Of a stretch of DNA of 64,000 bases, positions 22,063-30,927 are shown one piece after another (positions within the stretch are counted from its first letter, which is position 1; each line of letters starts with the position of its first letter). Under the pieces are notes generated by a model. The model did no database searches. It saw nothing but the letters and a program-made list of their open reading frames with translations, and was not told where the DNA came from. The stretch is from contig NW_005178979.1 in the NCBI RefSeq assembly GCF_000350225.1, positions 1 to 64,000 on the forward strand, read 5' to 3'. The translations under genes and the position numbers were made by a program. The stretch comes from Chondrus crispus. Taxonomy: Eukaryota > Rhodophyta > Florideophyceae > Gigartinales > Gigartinaceae.

Positions 22063-22245
22063 CGCGTCTCTGTACACGCTAGCGTGTATAGGGGTGAAAC
22101 TCCTCGGAGAATAGCGAGTGGCTGTAATTACTATCAGCCAACCAAGCGTACCTCATCTCGCAGCCTCACTGCTCCGTGGTACTTATGGCGCCATCGTGAG
22201 CCTCTTGCCAGCCCCCCTCTCCTGGCCATGTCTATTTCTCTTGCT
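22063..22245 (+). repeat. Right 183-bp direct repeat of the DIRS-like element
   Basis: Second copy of the 17877-18059 repeat, 41 bases after the recombinase stop. It contains the same segment gagtggctgtaattactatc, which folds into a small hairpin with the following cagccaac. Confidence 0.85.
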
Positions 22246-23353
22246 CGCCCAGCCCCGGCTGCGCCGCCCTCTTGGTAGTTTCCTTTCTCATCATGTCTTT
22301 TTCTCTTTATGTTTTCTTTATGTTTTCTTTATGTTTTCCAGTTCGGTTTAATGGTTAGCGTAGCCTTTGTGTGTCCCCTCTTAGCCGATGTCTCGTGACC
22401 GACTAGAACCCATAAACTACGAATATCTTCAAGGGGAAGTAAGGGAGGGTCTTAACTTGCCCGAGTTTGCCCGGGTTTGCTTGCCCCGAGCCATGATTTG
22501 CACTACTATTGGCTACTGGGCGTTAATATATGATTTGAAACTAAGTACGACCCTACACTGCAAGCTCAAGTTATGTCAGTGTGTAATGACAAATGTCAAT
22601 AATATATTGGCTACTTTTGTAAGTTTGTAACTTTCGAATTTGGACGCTGTGCTCCGGTGGACGCTGTGCTTGCCCCTTGCCGAAAACATCCCCAACTCCC
22701 CCTTTACAAAAATCTATGCACCTGCCATTTCGCAAAGGCAACCCAACTCTACAAAGCACCTCTCTGCCGACTACTTTCCTGAAAATGGCTTCCACACCTC
22801 AATGCCACGTGCGCCGTTCTCCGCGCCTCTGGCGCATCTCTCTGACTCCCACCATTCTTAAGACGGGGACCACCAACGCAAAGTCTCTCACTATTGCTTC
22901 CTCGTCTGCAGCGGACGTTTCTGACCAAATATTATCCCCCCCTCCATACGGTATGTACGACTGAATTCTTTGTCGTTAAAAATCCTGTTGGCTCTGACAA
23001 AAGTCCATCCCCGTCCGAGATCTAAGGGCTTTGTGAATTTTCGGGGTCGAGGATAGTTTGAAATAGCTTGGTGCAATGAAAGGAGGGAGAATAGAGCTGC
23101 GGTTGCGGTTAGTGCGGTCGTAGCAGTGATGATTCTGTTGCCGTGCATTGCGTAGGAGTGATTAGATTGAGAAGAAAGGAGGGGAGGCGAACGGCGATAC
23201 TGGGCAGTGGTTGTAGATCCGTTTTTTGACCAAACAGCGCCGGCGATAGATACGCTATCCCGCGGAGTAGTAAGGAGAGAAGTAGGGGGTGAGATCAATT
23301 ATTTATCCCGGTGATCTGGGATCACCCGCAATGGCCACGTTCTGGGTCGGAAG

Positions 23354-23457
23354 CGAGCGACGCTGCAGCGTCTCGCATCCATGTCGACGCGTCCCTGGGG
23401 CGAAGTTGTTTGACGCTGCAGCATGTCACGTCCCTGTCGATGCGTCCTCGGAGCGAA
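23354..23457. repeat. Two imperfect tandem copies of a ~52-bp unit
   Basis: Each copy starts gacgctgcagc, continues with a gtcgaYgcgtcc segment and ends with gcgaa. It lies inside the Harbinger-like element. Confidence 0.6.
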
Positions 23458-23541
23458 TTTGTAGAACCCACAGTGTCCTCCCCGTTGCGTTCTGGCAATT
23501 TATGGCGCTGTATGCCTCTGTAAGTCAGCACCGTCGCTCTG

Positions 23542-23603
23542 GGACACCTGTCCACTGCTAACGTAAGGGAAAGGACACCTGTCCACTACTAACGTAAGGG
23601 GAA
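23542..23603. repeat. Tandem duplication of a ~31-bp unit
   Basis: Two copies of ggacacctgtccactRctaacgtaagggRaa, differing at about two positions. ggacacctgtcc is itself nearly palindromic. It sits close to the right end of the Harbinger-like element and could be a subterminal transposase-binding region. Confidence 0.7.
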
Positions 23604-23689
23604 GGCGTGTACTTACATTAATAAATTAATAAATGACCGGCAAACTCGGGCAAGCAAAGCAAACCCGGGCAAGTTAAGACCCTCCCTAA

Positions 23690-24900
23690 GTTGGTCAGAC
23701 GGAGGCCCTTGCAAATTTAGAGTAAACTTTGGTATGTACTGTAAGGCTAGAACGTCTCTGCTAGGACACCGCCCTGTCTCTAAATAAAGTTATCCCAAAC
23801 ATGCAGTACCGGCCTCGAGAATTCAGCAAAATACGGCTTCCGGACTTCCCGCCATCCAGAGCCGCTCTTAGACTGTAAATTGGACATATCTACAGTATGT
23901 AACCCCATTTACAGGACCGTTTTGAAGCCGAAAGTCGTCGGCGCGAAGCGCGAGACTCTTGGGATCATGGCCTCATGACCCCCTCACGCAAAACCTAGCC
24001 TTCCCTACACGCTGCCCAGTCACAGCAATAACGCAAACAAGTCCCTTGTGGTATTCGGAATTACGCAGGTGGGTTATGAAAAATAAAGACAATTCAATGT
24101 CTCGCAATGGCGTGGGAGCTCGTGTGATCGAGCTGCGAGCCACTTCACCTGCTGGACGTTATACACTACTGGACTCTGCTTATCGCCTTGCTCCTCCCCC
24201 GCTATTCGAGAGAGAGGGCCTTGAATATAAACTTTAGGGCAAAGAAAAAACAGGCAGCTGCATCTACCTTACAGTAAAGCACAGAAGTGCATACGTACTG
24301 TACTCTAGGTTACTCATTCCTTCTCATTCCTACACAAAGATTCGGACCAACCCTCGTAACGATCAAGTCACGGGAGTAACGCAAACAAGTCCTGGCCTTA
24401 AGATTCGGGGGCCACCTTAGAACCCCAAAACGAGCAATGAATGAAGGAAATCAGTTCTGTGGCATACCATGCGGAACTTGGGCTGCGTGTGACACACGAT
24501 GCCGCATGCATCAGTTTTTGGTTGCATCCCCGAAAGAAACGGAAAAACAGGATTGCGCACTCGCATCGGTTCCTCTTCATTCTACAACAGGACGAAAGGC
24601 GAGTAGGCCTACAGAATAACATGTAGGGGTTGTCGCCTCGATTCGAGTGCAGACACGCGCCGAGTGCAGATATGAGCACCGAGGCTTGCCGAGGGCCTCA
24701 TATCGCACGACTATATATTGTTGCTTTTTGTCACGCAAACCTCACCAGGGGGGGGTGTGGCGTCTCGTGGGCCTGTGACCACCATTGCTGAATAATGTCA
24801 CACGCTCTTCCGTCTCAGCGTTTTCTTCTACCAGCGATCGTCATATAAATGACCTGTGCCCTATATGCGCCGTGCGGAACGGAAGAGTAGAACAAATGGA
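23690..24900. other. Spacer without recognisable gene
   Basis: Only short frames without family resemblance. A 17-base sequence, RtaacgcaaacaagtccY, occurs twice (near 24028 and 24375). A GTACTGTAC motif lies near 24297. Nothing else can be supported. Confidence 0.5.
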
Positions 24901-24902
24901 CA

Positions 24903-24912
24903 GTATATTAAA
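24903..24912 (+). promoter_or_regulatory. TATA-like box upstream of the 24982 gene
   Basis: gtatattaaa lies 70 bases before the ATG at 24982. The identical decamer occurs in the two LTRs at 43057 and 51727, where a promoter TATA box is expected. Assignment is inferred from sequence and spacing only. Confidence 0.4.
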
Positions 24913-24981
24913 CCATGTGCTGAAGGTTGTCCTCTACCGCTGCTAGCTTGTGAACATCGGTGCCCTCCTCCTGCCTGCACC

Positions 24982-25650
24982 ATGAGTCTTCTGCCACATC
25001 CCTCATCCTCCCCGGATTTGCGCGGTCGACACGATGCCGCTCCCGACCGTCGCCTGCTGGCGGTGCCGGACTGCCTAGAGAGCTCTACGACGACGATCAC
25101 GGAGGCGGGTTCGGACGCGGAGCCGCTAGCGTCTCTGTCGAACCGCAATGGGTCGCCCACCATCACTATCTTCACGGGTGGCGACGACAACCCCGCCGAC
25201 TCGGGCTCGGCCTCGTTCGAGGAGAGCACGAAGTACAAAATCATGCCAAAGAGAAGAGACGAGTGGGAACTGCAGAACGCCTCGAACCGCGAGGTTCAAA
25301 TCACGGCCACCAAGAAGCGCTCGCACGTCTTCGAAATCTCGCGCTTTAGCGGAGCCCAAGGTACCCGCACCACCTTTCGCCTCGTGCCTACGGGAAAGAA
25401 ATTGAAGGCGTACGACCTTGTCCGTGAGGGCGAAGAAAATTCCTGCTGCACCATCACCGTCGAGTCGAAACACGCCTGGTCGTACAGAATAGCCTGCAAA
25501 CCTGGTGCAGATGATGTTATTGCCTTGTTCAGCTTTTGGCTCGTCGCCATGTCCACCATACTGCCGGAGCCGAGAAGTCCCAGGTCGCTCTTCGGGTTAA
25601 GGGGAAGGAGTCATGAGAAGAACCATATGGCCATGCAGACAGTCGCCTAG
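24982..25650 (+). CDS. Unknown 222-residue protein, possible tubby/LURP-one-like C-terminal domain
   Basis: A continuous, GC-richer frame than its surroundings and the only plus-strand frame here that looks like a host gene. Residues about 1-85 are low-complexity and Ser/Pro/Asp-rich. From about 88 (KYKIMPKRRDEWELQNASNR) there are alternating hydrophobic/charged beta-strand-like segments (VQITATKKRSHVFEIS, TTFRLVPTGKKLKAYDLV, CTITVESKHAWSYRIACK), followed by one hydrophobic helix (DDVIALFSFWLVAMSTI). Beta strands capped by one hydrophobic helix resemble the tubby C-terminal/LURP-one fold, but I see no diagnostic motif. A membrane-anchored protein is an alternative. ATG 24982 (MSLLPHP) is preferred over an upstream in-frame start near 24865 because the TATA-like box lies between them. 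Confidence 0.55.
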   Translation: MSLLPHPSSSPDLRGRHDAAPDRRLLAVPDCLESSTTTITEAGSDAEPLASLSNRNGSPTITIFTGGDDNPADSGSASFEESTKYKIMPKRRDEWELQNASNREVQITATKKRSHVFEISRFSGAQGTRTTFRLVPTGKKLKAYDLVREGEENSCCTITVESKHAWSYRIACKPGADDVIALFSFWLVAMSTILPEPRSPRSLFGLRGRSHEKNHMAMQTVA

Positions 25651-25823
25651 ACCTGTTTTACTCGTCTTTAAGTCGCGGTCACTGTCACTGTGAATAGCCC
25701 CCCTGAGTTCAGAACAGGCGTCTCACGTCGTGCTCTACTCTTTCTAGTTGCTAATACCTTCCCCGCGCTTGTGCGTTGCTTTGCTTCTGGTCTGGTTGGA
25801 CTTCCTACTATTTACTGTATTGG

Positions 25824-25868
25824 ATTCACGAGCTGTGCATTCACGAGCTGTGCATTCACGAGCTGTGC
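25824..25868 (+). repeat. Three perfect tandem copies of a 15-bp unit
   Basis: attcacgagctgtgc repeated three times without change, about 170 bases after the 222-residue gene and probably in its 3' untranslated region or spacer. Confidence 0.9.
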
Positions 25869-25933
25869 TTTGTAAAAATTACGTAAAGGTCGTCATGGTA
25901 TTGGCGCCATGACCAAGTGCCGCTCAGGAGACC

Positions 25934-25976
25934 AAGAGCCATGGGACTGCAGTCGCTTCAACCGGTCCCACGGCTC
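25934..25976. repeat. Inverted repeat with 13-bp arms
   Basis: agagccatgggac pairs with gtcccacggctct with one mismatch around a 17-base loop. A second hairpin, aagagtgtc-ttga-gacactctt, lies near 26140-26165. Both are downstream of the 222-residue gene. Function unknown. Confidence 0.55.
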
Positions 25977-26169
25977 TGGTACAGGCCCAGAAAGCAGGTG
26001 TTTATCTCTCCTTTGCTCGCTCCTACTAATGGAAAAATACAGGGTTTTCCAAGGCTGATAACAGTCTTCTTGCCTCAGGAGCCAGGTGGGTGTCACAATT
26101 ATACCAGCTCCACTTCCATTTTTCCGCCACTGAAAAGACTGGCAAGAGTGTCTTGAGACACTCTTTCAG

Positions 26170-27390
26170 AGAGCTGCAGGCGAGGAGACCAGTGGCCCAC
26201 TGTACCTAACCGTCACGTTCGACATTGACTGTGCATGTGTGGTCATTTGTGGAGGCACCTGTGGTCATTCGGGCATGTGCATGCAGTCATTGGTCATTGG
26301 TGGATATGAACACTGCGGAGCCAGATTATAATTTCAAATTTACACCAATTCGAGGTCCGCATGGCTGCATATATCCGTCGATATGACATAGCATTCGCAA
26401 TAATAGTCATAAAGCATTTTGGTGACAAAGCAATTGGTGACAAGACGATTGCTGTGGTTCCTGCTCTTGCCAACAGCTTTGTGTATGCCGCTCTGTATGG
26501 CCCTGCTTTGTCAAGGACAGGCTTTTCTTGACAAAGCCTATTCCACAGTATAGTTCTGCGTACGTCGTCAAGGAGAAAAGGACATTCGGAGAGGGAAGAG
26601 ACCGTACGTACAGAATTTCTTTTCATGTGCAAATTTGATGCAGCGCAAGCGCATCAACTATTGCGTTTCGACGCGTCCTGCGACGCTGCGAGTCTTTTCA
26701 CTTACAGCATGATGTAACCGCTAGCGTCTGCAGGTCTTTGCGCTTACGACGAAATCTTCGAGTCCTAGCTTTCATGACGAAGTGCGAGAAATGAAATATA
26801 TGGTACAGTACGAGTCCTTGTATACTGCATACCAATCAGGCCCCGCTTCAAGAACTCAAGGGAGAATGAGGCCTGCTGTGCATTTTAAGCCTGAGACACT
26901 GCTGGTGCATGTTTCGGCCCTCGTAGTTTCCTTAGCGAACCCCTTTGTAATGTTATAATTCGAGACTAGAAAAATCCCAATGCAATTGAGATCTTCGGAG
27001 GTGTGCCCTGAATCGACAAGCCAATGTCTACTGCACAGCACGTGGGTACAAAAGGATAACCATCACGAAATAATGACAAAAGGGATGAGAGAGCGAAGTC
27101 GAAAATCGCGTCTAAGACTATCTTGTGGAAACGTTCGAAGTAGACTGCGCCGTCGGTCTGGGTGGTATCTGTTTTCTTTTTCTTTTTTTTACTGCATGTG
27201 GATGGAGCAAATATTGGTATTTCTTATGCGGGGAAGGAAGCAATGCAACCACGCATGGAGAGTAATTCGATACCTTCAATGTTGGGAAGTAGAAACGGTT
27301 TCCCAGATTAGCATTCGCCTGCGTTTGGGTAGTTTCTCGCCGAAGAAGCTCGAGTCGCCATCTCCGATTGTCCTGGGGAAAGTAACATTC
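26170..27390. other. Spacer without supported gene
   Basis: The largest frame (26980-27459, plus) has no family features and runs into the repeat at 27391. A minus-strand frame near 26856-27041 contains WLVDSGHTS, which resembles a retropepsin active site, but nothing else around it supports a retroelement. Confidence 0.45.
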
Positions 27391-27490
27391 TTTAATAGTG
27401 CCTCCCTCTATATAGTGCAATGGCTCACCCTCTGGCACAGGTTTGATAACCTATCATAAGCCCACACGTGTAACATCAGGCATGGTCCAG
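27391..27490. repeat. Fragment of the pogo-type miniature family
   Basis: aatagtgcctccctctatat and the following ~95 bases match 3303-3395, including the gtgcYatggctcacc and tctggcacaggtt segments. It lacks a CAGGGGG terminus on its left, so it is a truncated copy directly against the next element. Confidence 0.7.
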
Positions 27491-27500
27491 TGTTACGATA

Positions 27501-27576
27501 TACAGGGGGTCGCGATATAAGAGCACTTTGAATAAGAACGACCTCACAGTAAGAGCACCATTTTCGCTTGGCACGG
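27501..27576. repeat. Truncated left end of a pogo-type miniature element
   Basis: tacagggggtcgcgatataa is a copy of the terminus at 27577, but it continues with a variant gataagagc motif and ends after 76 bases where the next, complete element begins. Confidence 0.6.
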
Positions 27577-28087
27577 TACAGGGGGGTCGCGATATAGTGC
27601 CATATTTGTTAGTGCCAGCTCCGATATAGTGCTACCCTTCTGCGGGTGGCACGAATTTTGAGCCAAAAACGAAGGGTCTCCAGGGAGGCAGTTGGATGGA
27701 CATGTACTGCCCGAGAGCCGCTGCCGCCGCGGAAAGATATTATGCAGTTGCCAACTCGAATTGAGACTATGGCGGAAAAAGGCAGGGTCGATGATGCAAT
27801 TGGACATCTGCAAAAGTGTAGGCTGGCATTTATGGCTGCGAAAAAGGAGGAAGTAAATGCAACGGCTCGGCAGCTACTAATAACAGAAATGCTTGATTAG
27901 ACTTGAGTCTGTAGTGAAGATACAAAGCATGATTGATGGCGTCCTGCGAGCGGTCTTTCTGAGCAGTGATGCAAGGAAGTGTGGCTGCAAAAAAGCCGTA
28001 AATCTCATTATCTAACAGTGCCTGGTTCGATATAGTGCCGTTTTCGGCCCACTGACACAGGGTAGCACTATATCGCGACCCCCTGTA
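27577..28087. mobile_element. Pogo-type non-autonomous element with clear terminal inverted repeats
   Basis: The left end TACAGGGGGGTCGCGATATA (27577) and right end (to 28087) are inverted copies over about 25 bp with TA at both borders. Each end holds further copies of cgatatagtgc (27622, 28028), as expected for transposase-binding repeats of Tc1/pogo elements. The 511-bp body includes an 84-codon frame that may be a leftover of the transposase C-terminus. Confidence 0.8.
27646..27900 (+). pseudogene. Possible C-terminal remnant of a pogo transposase
   Basis: The frame ends in KGRVDDAIGHLQKCRLAFMAAKKEEVNATARQLL, an amphipathic charged helix similar in character to the helical tails that follow the DDE domain in pogo/CENP-B-like transposases. 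It has no catalytic residues, starts without an ATG and lies wholly within the miniature element. Identification is by position and character only. Confidence 0.35.
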
Positions 28088-28398
28088 TCATAACTTCAAG
28101 CACCATCAAACACTGTAATTCCAATCACACAGGCCCTTTCTCGGTTGGTATTTCAAACACATCTCAGACGTCCCGCCCACAGTCCGCCTGTTCCATTTCT
28201 CCGATGCACGGACCAGTACGGTGCTCCGAAATGACCTCTCACTTTCCACCGGTGGCTCACGGCTCGCTGAAGAGGCGCAAGCGCCGTTCGTTGAAAGAGA
28301 AAGCCATCCTCCCTCCCCCCCTAGTCCCCGGCTTTCGTCTGACCGTGACGGTTTTTTGCGTCCCTGCTGATGTGCTAACCTGTCCTCAAATCATCCAG

Positions 28399-28725
28399 TT
28401 AAGCCTCTATAGTAACTTCTCTATCTTTGGCCTCTCTCTTGCATACGTCCATACAGTGCCCTTGGTTCTTACCCGCTCCCTGGCACTCCCATTTGCAACC
28501 GTCCTCGTAGGGGGAGGACTGCTCGCCTAACCTTCCGACTTGGGGAGCCGCGTCAGCGAGGTGTGGCTGAGTGCAGTAGCGAACGCACGCCTGGTAACAC
28601 GTGGAAATCTGCGCCTTACGACAATTAGTCGCCTTCAGGCAGCCGGGCATGCACGCACCCGCAGCACAGAGCAGCGCGCAGAGAAGCCATGTGAGAATCG
28701 CCGATCGGGTAGCTCTGAGTCGCAT
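28399..28725 (-). CDS. Small secreted cysteine-rich protein with paired CX3C motifs
   Basis: A 108-residue protein starting at ATG 28725. Residues 1-24 form a classical signal peptide (basic MRLRATR, hydrophobic LTWLLCALLCAAGA). The mature part has ten cysteines in two clusters: CMPGC ... C ... CYQACVRYC (about 25-51), and CKWEC-X8-CMDVC (about 77-95). CX3C pairs separated by a short loop are the signature of alpha-hairpinin folds (two helices tied by two disulphides), so one or two such hairpins are possible. Alpha-hairpinins include antimicrobial peptides and protease inhibitors; assignment here is inference. The overlapping plus-strand frame (28204-28530) lacks these features. It lies between mobile elements and has no recognised partner gene. 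Confidence 0.65.
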   Translation of the reverse strand: MRLRATRSAILTWLLCALLCAAGACMPGCLKATNCRKAQISTCYQACVRYCTQPHLADAAPQVGRLGEQSSPYEDGCKWECQGAGKNQGHCMDVCKREAKDREVTIEA

Positions 28726-29051
28726 TTTAGCTTTCCGATTTATCGAAGTCAGAATTCACAAAGTCTTAGCTTGTGAATAAACGTTTTGTTCCGTGTTGGT
28801 TGTCGAAAAGAGGTTGGTGGTTTTTGAGAGAGTTGTTGGCGGCGAAAAAGGGGGGGGGGGGAGGAAGGCCGCGCGCGTAGGGGAGCGAGATGTACGGAAA
28901 GGGAAAAGCAGAAAAGAGAAAAGTTTATTGCAAGGGGGGGGTCGGTCGGGGTGTTGTTGTGTTCCGCCTCCATTGCGGTGTGTCGCGGCGCGCCCCTTTC
29001 TCTTATAGAGGGGCCGCCATCATCTTCCACTCCACAGGACCGCCGCTCTTC

Positions 29052-29110
29052 AAAGGGAGATTGTCCACGTGTACACCTGGCGTACACGTGAGCCAATAAA
29101 ATCTCCTTTT
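29052..29110. repeat. Nested inverted repeat with CACGTGTAC core
   Basis: Inner arms cacgtgtac (29066-29074) and gtacacgtg (29082-29090) pair perfectly around a seven-base loop. Outer arms aaagggagatt and aatctccttt extend the stem with one bulge. CACGTG is the E-box/G-box core. The cacgtgta word also recurs in the LTR-like regions at 42.9, 51.6 and 63.0 kb. Confidence 0.7.
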
Positions 29111-29154
29111 TGAAGGCTTTGGTCCTGGGGCCACTCCTGGGTACTGTACCCTGT

Positions 29155-29159
29155 ACAGT
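29155..29159. repeat. Target-site duplication (ACAGT), left of copia
   Basis: acagt directly precedes the left LTR and recurs at 40409-40413 directly after the right LTR. This is the 5-bp duplication made on integration and proves that the two LTRs belong to one insertion. Confidence 0.9.
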
Positions 29160-29533
29160 TGTGACATGCTAATTCGAAGGACTGTAATTCTATTGGCAAG
29201 CTGCACTATCACGCCTAATTTGGCTGGCATTTCCTAACTGAACGTCAGTGATAATCGCAGAGGGATCAATGACCCACGACCGATTGCAGCATACCCAAAC
29301 GCTCTGAAAGTCCAAGCTAGAATTAATTGCAAACCTCCTCTTGAGGTGTATATATAAATATATATATGTATAGTTGAACCGCATACCGGCAGAAGATAAA
29401 AGGAGGCGGGCAGACGAGAGCAAAGAAACAAAGCAACAACGCCCAGCTTATCGGTGCTTCCCAACGTCTTCCTGTTGATAGTTAACCTTCGCCACTGCAA
29501 CCTTGATTACAGCCCAGAATGCAACATCCCATA
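29160..29533 (+). repeat. Copia 5' LTR
   Basis: A 374-bp repeat beginning TGTGACATGC and ending ...caacatcccata; the end is TA rather than the usual CA. It contains a strong TATA stretch at 29349-29372. The gag ATG (29537) lies only four bases after it, leaving no room for an ordinary primer-binding site between LTR and gag, so the site probably overlaps the start of gag. Confidence 0.88.
29349..29372 (+). promoter_or_regulatory. TATA box of the copia LTR
   Basis: tatatataaatatatatatg is the only AT-rich stretch in the LTR and is present in both LTRs. It is the likely promoter of the genomic RNA. Confidence 0.6.
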
Positions 29534-29536
29534 GTT

Positions 29537-30484
29537 ATGGGCCCAAAAGGCTCTAACTATCCAGGTGGACTGCTTGACACACCAAGACTCACTCCAGTCA
29601 CTGACAAATACAAATATCGACATGATGTACGCATGTGGCAACAGCGTATAAGAATGTTTGCTCGCGGCGGTCTCGGAAAAGCAAAAGGAATCTCTAGCGC
29701 AATTGGTCTGGCTCTATACGCATCAATGGACCCTTCATATCAACGCGTACTAGATAGTGCCATAGCCTCTGGAGATTTAAAATTTGAAAACGACGATGGT
29801 ACTGCTTTTACAAACGAAGAGCAAGCGAACAGTGTCGTCAAGATAATTAATCTTCTCGCAAAGGACTCGATTACTGATGGTATACGAAGGCTGGTCAGAA
29901 TGAGTCAGGAAATTTACAACTATAAACGCGACCGCGGTCAGTCATACGCATCATATGCAGAACACTTCCGTGGCATGGCTCAAGCGTACCTGAACCATTG
30001 TCATGCTGACACTGACTCTCAAGACAGCCAGAACTTCGCGATGATATTACTTGAGAACGCAAATCTTCCTGCCTCAACGTTTAACAATATTATCAGCATC
30101 TTGATTGCCGCAGCAGGGGACTCAGACAGAATGAAGAACAGAACAGTCTCAGTCAGCGATAAAACAATCTCCGATATTCAACAGTACGCCACATCAGCAG
30201 CTGAGATAATCAAAACAATCTCTAGCACAGTGATAACGGAGAGCAGCATCGAACCGTCAGCCATAAACAGCCTTGAGGACGCCATCAGAAAGCAAGCGTC
30301 ACTCCTGAATACCATCAAGACCAGGTCTGCACAGGTCAATGGAAGCGACAGAATAGCATTCACCATCAGCCTCGACAAAGCAGTGGACGCTCTGAAGGAT
30401 ATCAAATCTGAAGTCGACCACAAGTCAAGCAACGGAAATACAAACATGCTAACCAAAGTAGCAGACACGAATCCCCCGTGTTAG
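29537..30484 (+). CDS. Copia Gag (capsid part)
   Basis: 315 residues, starting at ATG 29537 just inside the element. An in-frame ATG at 29519 lies within the LTR. The region DVRMWQQRIRMFARGG ... AIGLALYASMD and the later EIYNYKRDRGQSYASYAEHFRGMAQAYL show the W-x-x-x-hydrophobic and helical pattern of UBN2/copia capsid proteins. The frame stops at TAG 30482-30484, shortly after a run of five C. The next frame, holding the zinc knuckle, is in the -1 frame, so a slip on the C run would produce the full Gag. Confidence 0.75.
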   Translation: MGPKGSNYPGGLLDTPRLTPVTDKYKYRHDVRMWQQRIRMFARGGLGKAKGISSAIGLALYASMDPSYQRVLDSAIASGDLKFENDDGTAFTNEEQANSVVKIINLLAKDSITDGIRRLVRMSQEIYNYKRDRGQSYASYAEHFRGMAQAYLNHCHADTDSQDSQNFAMILLENANLPASTFNNIISILIAAAGDSDRMKNRTVSVSDKTISDIQQYATSAAEIIKTISSTVITESSIEPSAINSLEDAIRKQASLLNTIKTRSAQVNGSDRIAFTISLDKAVDALKDIKSEVDHKSSNGNTNMLTKVADTNPPC

Positions 30485-30927
30485 GAGAGGCCAGTAAACC
30501 ATACCGGCCCAACAAGAGGATTGGATCAATGTTCACAAAGAACAGACATCCAGACAGGACCTGGACCAGAACCGAGAACAGCAGATGGGACAGAAAAGGC
30601 AACAGCGATGAGAAACGCGGGTACATACAGCCAGGGACCGGGCCCAAAAAGAACTCTTATTGCACGAGATGTGGCGGTAAGGGCCATTGGCAAAAAGATC
30701 CCGAGTGCCCTGAGGCAGATAAAGATGCCATGAGAAGCGACGACGACTCCTATGAGCACCGGAACAAGCGCATGTACAAGCACAGCGAGAAGCGAAAGCG
30801 AGACAATCACGAAAGGCGTGTTCGTTTTAAAAATCCGAGTTCATACAGGAACGAGAAGAAAATGAAACCAGCAAGAAGCGGAGCATACGATAGCGAAAGC
30901 GACGGGGACTCGTATTTTCGGGACTAG
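30478..30927 (+). CDS. Copia nucleocapsid part of Gag (zinc knuckle, -1 frame)
   Basis: About 149 codons in the frame -1 to the capsid part and with no ATG at its start. It contains a CCHC zinc knuckle (CTRCGGKGHWQKDPEC, around residues 62-77), surrounded by very basic sequence (RNKRMYKHSEKRKRDNHERR) suited to RNA binding. It ends at TAG 30925-30927. The downstream protease/integrase frame is again -1 relative to this one and is open across the stop. Two successive -1 steps would be unusual; ordinary decay by single-base changes is the alternative. Confidence 0.65.
   Translation: MLGEASKPYRPNKRIGSMFTKNRHPDRTWTRTENSRWDRKGNSDEKRGYIQPGTGPKKNSYCTRCGGKGHWQKDPECPEADKDAMRSDDDSYEHRNKRMYKHSEKRKRDNHERRVRFKNPSSYRNEKKMKPARSGAYDSESDGDSYFRD

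Larger units (their letters stand above)
17877..22245 (+). mobile_element. DIRS/PAT-like tyrosine-recombinase retrotransposon
   Basis: The unit carries, in order on the plus strand, a gag-like ORF1, a reverse transcriptase/RNase H ORF2 and a tyrosine recombinase ORF3. This is the gene set of DIRS-order elements, which integrate through circular intermediates by a recombinase rather than a DDE integrase and leave no target duplication. It is bounded by 183-bp direct repeats (17877-18059 and 22063-22245), about 95% alike. Direct rather than inverted repeats point to the PAT/Ngaro type of arrangement rather than classical DIRS1. The typical B1-A2-B2 split repeat was not demonstrated. ORF2 is damaged, so this copy is probably inactive. 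Confidence 0.8.
22443..23686. mobile_element. Non-autonomous PIF/Harbinger-like element with TAA target duplication
   Basis: The termini GGGAGGGTCTTAACTTGCCC (22443 on) and the inverted copy ending at 23686 match over about 28 bp with one mismatch. Both sides repeat a TTGCCCGRGTTTGC sub-motif. TAA directly flanks both ends (22440-22442 and 23687-23689), the 3-bp TWA duplication expected of PIF/Harbinger elements. The 1.24-kb interior has only short frames (for example 22677-22964) without transposase motifs. It would need transposase from elsewhere; the broken Harbinger gene at 16378-17555 is of that superfamily, but no shared termini were seen. Confidence 0.8.
28726..29159. other. Spacer between the Cys-rich gene and the copia element
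   Basis: Probably contains the promoter of the minus-strand Cys-rich gene. It has a run of G (12) near 28851, purine-rich sequence, and the nested hairpin at 29052-29110. No coding frame is convincing. Confidence 0.5.

Noticed and set aside
26856-27041. Minus-strand frame with LVDSG resembling a retropepsin site
   Set aside because: Only 61 codons, no flanking gag or RT sequence, and a five-residue match is easily due to chance.
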